DNA of 20,131 nt, from assembly GCA_037176905.1 (NCBI GenBank), contig JBBBWG010011924.1, positions 1 through 20,131 of the forward strand, in the 5' to 3' direction. The notes below the pieces were generated by a model, which worked only from the letters and a program-made list of their open reading frames with translations, was not told where the DNA came from and made no database searches. The stretch comes from Azolla pinnata. Lineage: Eukaryota > Streptophyta > Polypodiopsida > Salviniales > Salviniaceae. This document shows positions 9,654 through 16,885 of this stretch, piece after piece. The translations under genes were made by a program, and so were the position numbers. Positions within the stretch are counted from its first letter, which is position 1. The number at the start of each line of letters is the position of its first letter.

Positions 9654-9959
9654 TAGATTGAAGCTTGGTCTTGTCTACGCCAAGGATAATTAACTAGAAT
9701 TTCTTCTCCAACACGTAACGATCTAATAGTAGTTACTAAAATATAGATCAGCACATCCTGACTCATATGCTCAGGAATATGACTATTATTACTACATTCT
9801 ATAAACACACAATTTGTGCAATGGTTTCTCCCTCGACTACTATTAATTAATCATGCTATATTTCCTTGTGTATAAGGTCTTCCATCAATATATATTCTCT
9901 CACCGAAGGCACAAGCCCAATTTTCTTCAGTCATAGATGCGACATTTGCACAAAGTCCA
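9654..9959 (-). pseudogene. SET-domain-like protein, C-terminal fragment
   Basis: One minus-strand frame with a single internal TGA reads TEENWACAFGERIYIDGRPY, then TQGNIA*LINSSRGRNHCTN, CVFIECSN, and ends IRSLRVGEEILVNYPW before a short tail and a stop at 9654-9656. The GN-IA-x-LINSS block followed by Cys residues, and the closing GEE-ILVNY block, match the C-terminal half of SET lysine methyltransferase folds. In these the Asn/His block binds the cofactor and the GEE..Y block closes the active site. The N-terminal part is missing because an LTR fragment begins at 9960. It may be cargo of the neighbouring CACTA element or an independent gene relic. Assignment is by motif only. Confidence 0.55.
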
Positions 9960-9995
9960 TGTTAGCTCTTCAAATGAAGAACTAAGACTAGGTCG
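9960..9995 (-). repeat. 36-bp gypsy LTR 3'-end stump, inverted
   Basis: Read leftward these bases end in GAGCTAACA, the LTR terminus of this gypsy family. They pair with 10060-10095 as an inverted repeat (34 of 36 positions) around a 64-base spacer. The SET-like fragment begins immediately beyond. Confidence 0.7.
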
Positions 9996-10024
9996 CCAGA
10001 CACTGGTTACTTGTATTTGTCAAA

Positions 10025-10095
10025 ATTCATGATCGTACAATACCATTCATATTCAACCACGACCTAGTCTTAGTTCCTCATTTGATGAGCTAACA
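10025..10095 (+). repeat. Truncated 5' LTR (last ~70 bases) of gypsy second copy
   Basis: It matches the 3' end of the LTRs at 7294-7677 and 16462-16810 in reverse orientation and ends GAGCTAACA. It is followed directly by the primer site and gag leader, so it is what remains of this copy's 5' LTR. The U3 promoter is gone. Confidence 0.75.
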
Positions 10096-10117
10096 CTCTT
10101 TTGGCGACCACGATGAC
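10096..10117 (+). promoter_or_regulatory. tRNA primer-binding-site region, gypsy second copy
   Basis: CTCTTTTGGCGACCACGATG follows the LTR terminus. The TTGGCGAC core and its spacing are the same in the other two copies, which supports a functional site in the ancestral element. Confidence 0.55.
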
Positions 10118-10152
10118 CTGAATCTGAATTCATGCCGAGGAATAGCGAATGG

Positions 10153-11335
10153 ATGACGTCTCGGGACGAACCGACATTATATTCTAGGAGAATCACAAGA
10201 TCCTTGGCGCGAGCATTAGCTTCCCATGCCAACAGTGCAGCGGACCGCACTGACGTCGCTCAACCGTCACAACGATCTAGCGTTCGGAGGGCCGGAGTTA
10301 CATTCGCTAGAACGAATACCTTGCGGAGGGCCGCAAGCATTATCTCCTAGGACCCGACGTTTTTGACTGGCGCCCAAGCCGTGGCGGAAAACGTACTGGG
10401 CGGATCGACAGAAAGAAACGCTAGTATCGAACCACAATCTACGAACTGGGCACCATAAATTGTTAGTGACAGTGACGAAGGCTATTTAACGGGTCGGTGG
10501 ACGTCGAACTCGGGACTCAGTAGCAACTCGGAGGACGAGCCGACTACCCCAAACGAAGAATCGACCGTTCCATAGGGTGTGCTACGGACGCGACGGACTA
10601 CATCCGCACCGCCTGCTGGTCATAGTCGGACAGTGAAAGGACAACACCGATACGACGAACTAGCCCGAAGGCTAGTACTGTCCCCAAGTTCCGAATGAGG
10701 TACGACTAAGGAGGTCTCGTCGTACCCAGCCGAAGTGTTCACTGAATGACTCGTGACCTCGGCCCGTTCCGAACATTGTATGACTGAGGAGCCCTCGTCG
10801 TACCTAACCGAGGAGTTCGCGGAAAGACTTGTGACCTCAGTCAGTTCCGAACCGGGTACGACTGAGGAGCCCTCGTCGTACCTAACCGAGGAGTTCATGG
10901 AAGGACTCGTAACCTCGGTCAATCCGGAAACTGCAAGCCCCGAAATTCCAGACGGACTCGGAATTTCGGCAGCCAGTCCAGCAGTCGGACTGGGTGGACT
11001 ACCGACTGTTGCGACAGGAACGGGAATTCCTATCAACCCCACGACTCGGCGTCGGAAGTTTCCGGATGACATCATGCCATACGCTTACCCAAAATATTCT
11101 AATCTCCCGGATGCGGCGCCACATGTCAAGCAATTCCGGTCAATTTGGGGCATAAATCACGGGACGTAGGGATTGACTCCGACGGAACAGGAGCAATCCA
11201 TGAATGTGGAGTTTCAGCTATCCTTTGAAGGGCAGGCTGCACGATGGTACGCCTAGCAAGACATTAGCACGTTCATGACGTTTCAAGAACTCGTGGACAA
11301 TTTCAAGAACTCGTTTCAAGAACACGTTCACGACA
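10153..11335 (+). pseudogene. Ty3/gypsy gag, N-terminal and capsid part (second copy)
   Basis: It starts MTSRDEPTLYSRRITRSLAR. A TAG at 10348 corresponds to CAG in the first copy. It crosses an in-frame TAA before IVSDSDEGYLTG, further stops at about 10567, 10696 and 10747, and the 26-residue repeats. It then enters the capsid-type core: NPTTRRRKFPDDI, YAYPKYSNLPDAAPHVKQF, RSIWGINHGT, a TAG, EFQLSFEGQAARWYA, a TAG, then FQELVDNFKN. There the domain breaks off. The QVKIDS...EYYSLQQEAREF part kept by the first copy is missing, and the sequence jumps to the zinc knuckles through three near-copies of TTTCAAGAACTCG (11280-11325). Gag forms the particle that packages the RNA. This one cannot. Confidence 0.8.
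10702..10935 (+). repeat. 78-bp coding tandem repeats in gag (second copy)
   Basis: Three in-frame 26-residue units, each with TEE..SSYLTEEF..(G/R)LVTS, precede the capsid-type core. Units differ from each other about as much as they differ from the units at 6487-6689, which suggests the array predates the split of the two copies. Confidence 0.75.
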
Positions 11336-11930
11336 TCCTTCCAACCGGCGGTACAGTGCACTTTGTGTTTACAATTCGAACATTCCAACGTGGAGTGCAT
11401 GCAGCGCTGCGTTTTGTGCCAAGCACGGACGCACACAATAGCGACCTCTGAATATAACCTGCTGGCACGGAAAAACGCAGCAGCGGTTCAGGCCGTTGAA
11501 CCGGTATAGGTCTTGAATCGGGGACAAGGAAATCACAACTGGTTCAACTAAGGAAACCGCGGCGGACGGTCGTTCTGACGCAATGGTCGGCCCCCATTCT
11601 AGAATACGCAATTCGGACAGGAAGAGGCCGACCATACAAGAAGCCGGTCCATCCAGGCCATAAGGAAATAGGAGGTGGGACCGACGAAAGCCGGGGAAGG
11701 ACCAACTTTGCTTCCGTTGTTGTCAACCAGGGCACTTTGCGGTGGACTGCCCACACCCCCCTGCCGGCCAAGCGTTAAACTAGGGGGAAGCGTCGCCGAG
11801 GAAAGGCCCAGCGGTAAGCTTACTTACGCTAGCCGTACAGTTGGTGACAACTCGACGTCGCGCTCGAATGGAACAATGGACGGAGTAGGATAAGGTCCGA
11901 GAGCAAGCGCAACAATGGGTAGAAGAGGTG
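11336..11930 (+). pseudogene. Gag nucleocapsid region with three CCHC zinc knuckles
   Basis: Three C-x2-C-x4-H-x4-C units are visible. Unit one is CTLCLQFEHSNVEC (11357-11398). Unit two, nine bases later, is CVLCQARTHTIATS (11408-11449), with the last Cys replaced by Ser. Unit three is CFRCCQPGHFAVDC (11709-11750). Knuckles one and two share a frame and are followed by EYNLLARKNAAAVQAVEPV and a stop. Between unit two and unit three the frame is broken repeatedly over a Gly/Arg-rich stretch. Zinc knuckles bind the genomic RNA. A close pair plus a distant third unit is not the most common plant Gag layout. Confidence 0.75.
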
Positions 11931-12760
11931 AACTCACATCAAACCACCGAGAGACAGGCCCAAGTCACACAGGGTACGGCAAGCGGCGGACAGGCGAATC
12001 CGGAATCCGCGGGTACTTTAGGCTGCGAAATAGAGCCCGACATTTTGGATTTGGCAGAAGTTCAAATCACGATGAAGGGATATGTCGAGATTCCGAGAAG
12101 GGATACATCGTACAGTGGAAGGTACGACAACGACATCGGCAGCCGCAATATGGCTCACGGAAATCGATCAGCGCGTAATGGATTGCGAGTGCCCGAACAT
12201 GGAGGCCATCGTGGGCGCGCAAAGAATTGCAGGCATTTTGATCGATGGCGGATCTGGCGTCAACATGATTAGTATGGCCACATGTCGACAGTTGGGGATC
12301 ACAAACGGGAGCCGTGTAAGTTATGGTTGCGCATGGCGGATGGTAGCTCTGTCCAGACAATCGAAATGATTCCAGACCTGAAAATGGTCGTGCAAGGGCA
12401 CGTATTCACCATTTCCGTGGTAATCATGGACTTGCCGCATCAGGACGCTTACCCCATCCTTCAGGGGCGACCATGGTTATGCACAGCTCGAATGAAGCAC
12501 GACTGGCCGAACGTGTTGACATTCCGGGGGGCAGGAAGAAAGATCCAGATACATACGATGAAGGGTCGTGCACCGGATAAGGCCACAACTCTAGTGTACG
12601 CCGAAAGCGTAGATATGTTGGAGGGCCTAACGGAGCAGGAAGCGGATACCTTCCTTCAGGAGAATCCAACCCTGGTGCCTCTGTACGAGATCGATGTAGT
12701 GAAGGAAGCGGAGCGTATCAGTATTCTGCCGATGCGACGGTCGTCGAACTCGGCAGGCCC
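11931..12760 (+). pseudogene. Ty3/gypsy aspartic protease region
   Basis: The region opens with a Gln/Thr-rich stretch and QITMKGYVEIPRR in one frame. Another frame gives MEAIVGAQRIAGILIDGGSG with catalytic Asp at 12244, in a D-G-G-S version of the D-(S/T)-G motif, then SMATCRQLGIT. A frameshift near 12300-12320 leads to LWLRMADGSSV, VVIMDLPHQDAYPILQGRPW, LCTARMKHDW and GRKIQIHTMKG, the second half of a gypsy retropepsin-like domain. The linker toward RT then shifts frame again near 12770. The D-G-G-S motif is, as far as I know, a lineage variant rather than damage, because the residues around it are well kept. Confidence 0.75.
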
Positions 12761-13798
12761 AAGGAAGCGTTGGAACGGGAGTTGGTGGTGTCCCAACGAG
12801 TTCAACCTACCAAACTCAAGGAGCTGAATCTGGGAACAACAGAGGAACCGAGAAACGTTTTGGTGGCCAAGGAGCTGAATCTGGGAACAACAGAGGAACC
12901 GAGAAACGTTTTGGTGGCCAAGGAGCTGGACGATGATTTCAAAGAACAGTTGACCAATGTTCTCCGGGTATACAATGACATATTTGCATGGTCATATGAG
13001 GACATGAAGGTGCTCAATCTAGAGTTTTATCATCACAAGATAAACCTAGCGAAGGATGCAATTTCGGTGCAGCAACGGCGGTATCGCCTGAACCCGAATT
13101 ATGCGGCAAAAGTCAAAGAAGAGATCGACAAGCTCCTTCGGGTCGGCTTTATTAGGCCAGTCAAAAGGGCAACATGGTTAAACTGGATCGTGGTGGTGCC
13201 AAAGAAAAACGGTAAGCTGAGGATCTGTGTCAACTACCGGAAATTGAACGCAGCAACCATCACGGACGCTTTTCCCCTACCGTTCACAGATGGTGTACTA
13301 AACACAGTAGTTGGGCACGAGATGTACAGCTTTTTGGACGATTTCAGTGGATATAACCAGATTCGGATGGCCGAAGAGGATCAGGAAAAAACCGCGTTTG
13401 TCACAAAATGGGGCGTCTTTGTGGCGGTCGTCATGATGTTCGGACTAAAGACGGCCCGAGCTACATTCCAACGGATTATTATGAAAATATTAGAGGAATA
13501 GATCCCTGGATTTATGCAAGTGTTCCTAGACGACTTTGTAGTCTTTGGAACGTGTAAGGCGCACTTGCAACACGTCGAGTTATGCGTTATGAAGTGTTGG
13601 GAAGCGAGACTGAACTTAAATCCGGCAAAGTGTGCCTTTGTAGTAAACAGTGGGATGTTGCTAGGACACATTGTTAGCAAGGAAGGAATTGAAATGGACC
13701 CCGATAAGGTCAAAGGTATCCTGGAAGCTCTAGCGCCACACAACGTCAAGGCTCCCAGCCGATTCTTGGGACAGATTCGGTGGCATAGTCGGATGATC
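12761..13798 (+). pseudogene. Ty3/gypsy reverse transcriptase
   Basis: After a duplicated 17-residue unit the RT proper begins: DDFKEQLTNVLRVYNDIFAW, SVQQRRYRLNPNYAAKVKEE, IDKLLRVGFIRPVKRATW, VVVPKKNGKLRICVNYRKLN, FPLPFTDGVLNTVVG, YSFLDDFSGYNQIRMAEED, KTAFVTKWGVF, FGLKTARATFQR. One TAG (13499-13501) interrupts LEE*IPGF. In the same frame follows the active-site box VFLDDFVVFG with both catalytic Asp present, then LNPAKCAFVVN and [10 protein letters not shown]. The coding sequence stops at 13798, where plastid DNA begins, and resumes at 14320. Apart from one stop and the insertion this is the best-kept domain in the window. Confidence 0.9.
12824..12925 (+). repeat. Perfect 51-bp in-frame tandem duplication
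   Basis: Two identical 51-bp units (12824-12874 and 12875-12925) each encode 17 residues of the linker before RT. The protein reads ELNLGTTEEPRNVLVAK twice. Complete identity amid otherwise decayed sequence points to a recent duplication, gene conversion, or an assembly artefact. Confidence 0.9.
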
Positions 13799-13802
13799 GG
13801 TT

Positions 13803-13908
13803 TTGAATAACCAACGATCACTTCCAGCCGGAACAATATCTTCCTTTAGAAGAAGTTTAATACCATCTGCCAAGGATTGAATAATCCCCAATGGACCTGC
13901 GTATTCCG
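13803..13908 (-). pseudogene. ndhA: Plastid ndhA fragment
   Basis: The minus strand encodes [20 protein letters not shown], then [15 protein letters not shown], which matches the conserved region of plastid NADH dehydrogenase subunit A (NdhA). It covers only about 35 residues. It is fused on its upstream side to ndhD, where the reading frame changes, and on its downstream side to gypsy RT. It is non-functional here. Confidence 0.85.
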
Positions 13909-14109
13909 GTAATAGACTGGAATAAGTTCGAGTTCCCACATGAGGAAGAAAAGCAAAATATCCCGAGAGGCAAATAATCCAATTTGGCCACTATACATAG
14001 CTAACATTAGAAAATAGAATAGTCTTGTATTGCGTGTTATTGGCCAAGCTGCCAAAGTGGCCGGAGTTGTAACAAAACCCGTTAATAGAATGAAACCCAT
14101 GTAAAGTCC
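13909..14109 (-). pseudogene. ndhD: Plastid ndhD fragment
   Basis: The minus strand reads [58 protein letters not shown] and ELELIPVY. This is the conserved N-terminal third of plastid NADH dehydrogenase subunit 4 (NdhD), with its hydrophobic membrane segments. The frame is open throughout. It begins within the gene and is cut after ELIPVY, where ndhA sequence follows in another frame. Confidence 0.9.
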
Positions 14110-14163
14110 GTGTTCTTTCTCCTCTTAGCTTTCGTGTGGCAAGCTGCTGTCAGTTTCCACTAA
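14110..14163 (+). pseudogene. psbK: Plastid psbK 3' end
   Basis: The plus strand encodes [17 protein letters not shown] followed by TAA at 14161-14163. This is the C-terminus of photosystem II subunit K, whose usual last residue is Arg, here His (one base change). Only the last 17 codons are present. It is joined head-on to ndhD, which is on the opposite strand. Confidence 0.85.
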
Positions 14164-14319
14164 TAGAACGTTCCCTAATCTGACCCGAATCATTCTATTC
14201 TATGCCTGGCGAACAATATTTTGATTCATAGGTTGAAATAGTCAACCCTTTTGGTAATGTCTCGTAATTCTAACGAGTCTCGTTGGACATAGGATGAAGG
14301 CGTGGATGAGTAAAAAACG
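14164..14319. other. Sequence downstream of psbK, probably plastid spacer
   Basis: This AT-rich non-coding stretch follows the psbK stop and runs to the point where gypsy coding resumes. Its natural reading is the psbK-psbI spacer or another plastid piece. I do not recognise a gene in it and cannot exclude further joins. Confidence 0.45.
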
Positions 14320-14988
14320 CGTCATTTGGCAGATTTTGCCACGCCCCTTTACGCGGCGGTTCATAGGGAACCATTCACGTGGACTGAGGAGGAAGAAAAG
14401 GCTTTTGCAGCCTTAAAACTCTTGCTGACACGAGCTCGAGTGGTGCAACCCCCGGATTGGGAACGGGAGTTCCATGTATTTGTGGACGCATTAGACATAG
14501 CAATCGGCAACGTATTGATGTAGAGGTACGAGAAGAAATGGTTCCGACCATTGTACTACGCTAGCCGACGACTGTCAAAGGCGGAAAGGAACTATTCGAC
14601 AACCAAGCGAGAGGCTCTTGGGATGATCTACAGTGTGACGAAGTTTCGTCATTATCTGCTTGGGAAGAGATTCGCATTCCACGTGGATCATTCAGCACTG
14701 GTGTACCTAGTGTCCAAAGCATCGCTGACAGGCAAGCTAGCTCGGTGGACTCTGCTCTTACAAGAGTACAATTTCGATATAGTCCACCGACCTGGTGCTC
14801 AACATGCGGTGGCGGATTACCTCTCGAGGGTGGAATCTGGAGAAGCACCTGCAGGGGTGGCAGACGACTTCCCAGACGCAGGGGTAACGACAGTTACACC
14901 AGAAGCAGGGCCAAGGGATGACCCAAACAAGTGGCTCATGGATATCGTACATTTTTTGAGTCACGGCGTTCCCCCTGAAGAATTGTAG
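14320..14988 (+). pseudogene. Ty3/gypsy RNase H
   Basis: Coding resumes as RHLADFATPLYAAVHREPFT, then WTEEEEKAFAALKLLL, VVQPPDWEREFHVFVDALDI (Asp of the RNase H core), AIGNVLM, a TAG at 14521-14523 (probably CAG), then in the same frame LYYASRRLSKAERNYSTTKR, EALGMIYSVTKFRHYLLG, FHVDHSALVYLV, LARWTLLLQEYNFDIVHRPG and VADYLSRVESG. These are the standard gypsy RNase H blocks in order, including the catalytic Asp and Glu motifs. An acidic linker leads to a TAG at 14986-14988. The only visible damage is the two stops and the plastid insertion upstream. Confidence 0.9.
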
Positions 14989-16235
14989 AAAGCGGAACGG
15001 TAACGGCTGGCAGTACGCAGCCGGGCCTTTAGTCTGATGAACGATAGTTTGTACCACAAATCCGTGGATGGAGTCTAGAGACGGGTGGTACGGAAGGACA
15101 ATGGTGTGGCCGACGGGCATTACGTAGGAGAAATTACGGGACGGAAGGTTTGGAAGAGCGGGTTATGGTCGCCAATGGTGTTGCGGGACGCACACCTGTT
15201 CGCCAAGTACTACGACGTGTGCCAAGGAATGGGGCAACCGTAAGAGTCGGCGAGAATGCCACATCAGCCCGTTCTACCGCTCGAACCCTTCCAGAAATGG
15301 GGCCTCGACTTTGTCGGCCCGTTTCAACCTGAAGCGGCTCAAACAAGTAACCGATATATACTCATCGCAACGGATTACTGTAAAAAGTGGGTGGAGGCAA
15401 AAGCTTTACAGGACAATACAGCTTCTTCCACCGCCAAATTTCTGTACGAGTATATATGGTGTTGTTACGGATGCCCCATAGAGTTGGTGAGCGACCAAGG
15501 GACGCATTTCTTCAACGACGTAGTTCGCGGCCTCACGCAGCACTATGTAGTGGTCCATCGTCGGAATACGGTGTATTATCCGCATGGAAACGGCCTGGCG
15601 GAAACTACGAATAAGACCCTGCATAATATTTTGCGGAAAATCGTGGAAGCAAATTGAACGGACTGGGACCGTAAGTTGCATTCCGCATTATGGGCATACC
15701 GGACTAGTTATAAAACTAGTATAAGGTCGACACCATTCCGAATGGCATTCGGCTTGGAAGCCGTCATGCCATCGGAGTTCATCATTCCAAGCTAGCGGAT
15801 TCAGATGGAGCACAAGCTAAACGAGTCGGAATCCGAACATGCACGGGTGGTGCAGTTATTAGGACTCGAGGAGGAGTGAATCCGGAGTATGGAGGCATTG
15901 GAACATGAACAACGGCTATGAAAGGCATTCGTAGAACGTCACCGGAAACGGAATGAACAGCTATTTCGTAAATGCAAAGCCGTACTACTTTTCTAGTCCC
16001 ATTCCGGCCTTATGCCCGGAAAAAGCTACGGTTACACTGGACGGGGCTGTAATGGATCGTAGACGAGGAGAGCGGCACGTACCAGCTCGGCACTCTTTCC
16101 GGAGAAGTACTACCCCAATGGGTGAACAGATTTCGCTTAAAGCCGTACTACGGAAAGTTGCCGCCCAACCCTTTTCTTCCCAAGGACGGTTCCGGCGAGG
16201 CTTTGAAAGGGGTCTCGGCCGCGGACACGGATTAA
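14989..16235 (+). pseudogene. Ty3/gypsy integrase and pol C-terminus
   Basis: The zinc-binding part is shortened: after RRVVRKDN it passes directly to GHYVGEITGRKVWKSGLW, and AKYYDVCQGMG has Tyr for the first Cys of the C-x2-C pair. The core is intact: Asp at 15307 (GLDFVGPF), Asp at 15493 (VSDQGTHFF), Glu at 15601 (HGNGLAETTNKTL), giving D-x61-D-x35-E. A TGA follows at 15655-15657, then WAYRTSYKTSIRSTPFRMAF and EAVMPSEF. After more stops and shifts, the C-terminus is clean from 16074: GTYQLGTLSGEVLPQWVN, RFRLKPYYGKLPPNPF, LPKDGSGEALKG, ending TAA 16233-16235. I see no chromodomain. Confidence 0.9.
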
Positions 16236-16331
16236 AGCAGCCGTAACTTTATGGTAGGGATCCGATGAGGTCGTACTTGGCTGAATGGACAGTAAGTACG
16301 ATGGAGAACCCGCCATAGAGTGTCGGGAAGA
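16236..16331. other. Gypsy 3' untranslated remnant; no 3' LTR
   Basis: Only about 96 bases separate the pol stop from an inverted LTR leader. I see no polypurine tract and no correctly oriented LTR, so the 3' end of the second gypsy copy has been lost or replaced. Confidence 0.6.
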
Positions 16332-16461
16332 GTGAAGCTAATGCTCGCGCCAAGGATCTTGTGATTCTCCTAGAATCTATTGTCAATTCGTCTCGAGACA
16401 TCATCCATTCGCTAATCCTCGGCTTGAATTCCGATTCAAGTCGTCGTGGTCGCCAAAAGAG
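16332..16461 (-). pseudogene. Primer site and gag start of gypsy third copy
   Basis: Read leftward from the LTR end: CTCTTTTGGCGACCACGACG (primer-site region), then the gag start at 16404 (ATG ATG TCT CGA, MMSRDELTIDSRRITRSLAR, then ALAS). Homology to the other copies ends after GCATTAGCTTCAC at 16332, where second-copy 3' sequence begins. Only about 24 codons of gag remain. Confidence 0.75.
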
Positions 16462-16810
16462 TGTTAGCCCTTCAAATGAAGAACTAAAACTAGGTCGTGG
16501 TTAAATAGGAATGGTATTCTATGATCGTAAAGTCCGACGAATACACAGAGCATAGAATATAAGATGATGGACGCAAAGCCTTTGTATTGCTATTATTTCC
16601 CTTCTTGGACAACCATACAAGTAAGCCTGATGTCTTTATATACAGTCTTGGTACCCCTTCGGATCTCCCAAGAAGTCTTATTATAATATGTCGGTTCGGA
16701 TCTTCCCCGTGGATTTTCCGATTTTTCCCAACTGTGTCTTATTTCCGTAAATTCCGTAATATTACGGATTTACGACTTACGTCGTACTTCCGTAATATTT
16801 ACGGCCAACA
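16462..16810 (-). repeat. 5' LTR of gypsy third copy, inverted relative to second copy
   Basis: Its 349 bp open TGTTGGCC and close GGGCTAACA on the minus strand, so the ends are nearly perfect inverted repeats. A TATATAAAG box lies at about 16634-16642 (minus). It is homologous end to end to the LTR at 7294-7677. It sits where the second copy's 3' LTR should be but in the wrong orientation, and carries its own primer site and gag start. It is therefore the head of a separate element. Confidence 0.8.
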
Positions 16811-16885
16811 CTATGACACGCCCGTGGGACAGTGTTCCACACGTCGAACCCATAGTTACGCAAAAATAAAATACAATACGCGGTT
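16811..16885. other. Short spacer, nothing recognised
   Basis: These 75 bases lie between the third gypsy LTR and the stop codon of the inverted coiled-coil gene. They contain no copia protease sequence, which is what follows the equivalent point in the first coiled-coil copy. Confidence 0.5.

Larger units (their letters stand above)
13799..14319. other. Nuclear insertion of rearranged plastid DNA (NUPT mosaic)
   Basis: These 521 bp interrupt the gypsy pol. On the left the protein reads ...SRMI (ending 13798). On the right it resumes RHLADFATPLYAAV from 14320, so the gypsy sequence seems to lose nothing. Inside are fragments of three plastid genes: ndhA (-), ndhD (-) and psbK (+), plus sequence downstream of psbK. 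In standard land-plant plastomes ndhA/ndhD and psbK lie in different single-copy regions, so the pieces were joined before or during insertion. The exact left edge is uncertain by a few bases because of short shared sequence. Confidence 0.85.

Noticed and set aside
10132-10152. Upstream ATG of gypsy gag
   Set aside because: The other two family copies have AAG here. The ATG at 10153 is shared by all three, so it was preferred.
13381-13836. Minus-strand frame of 151 codons over gypsy RT
   Set aside because: It is antisense to well-conserved RT motifs. Only its first few residues touch the ndhA fragment.
13799-14319. Functional plastid or mitochondrial genome segment
   Set aside because: It is flanked on both sides by one interrupted gypsy pol, and all three genes are partial, so it is an insertion in nuclear DNA.
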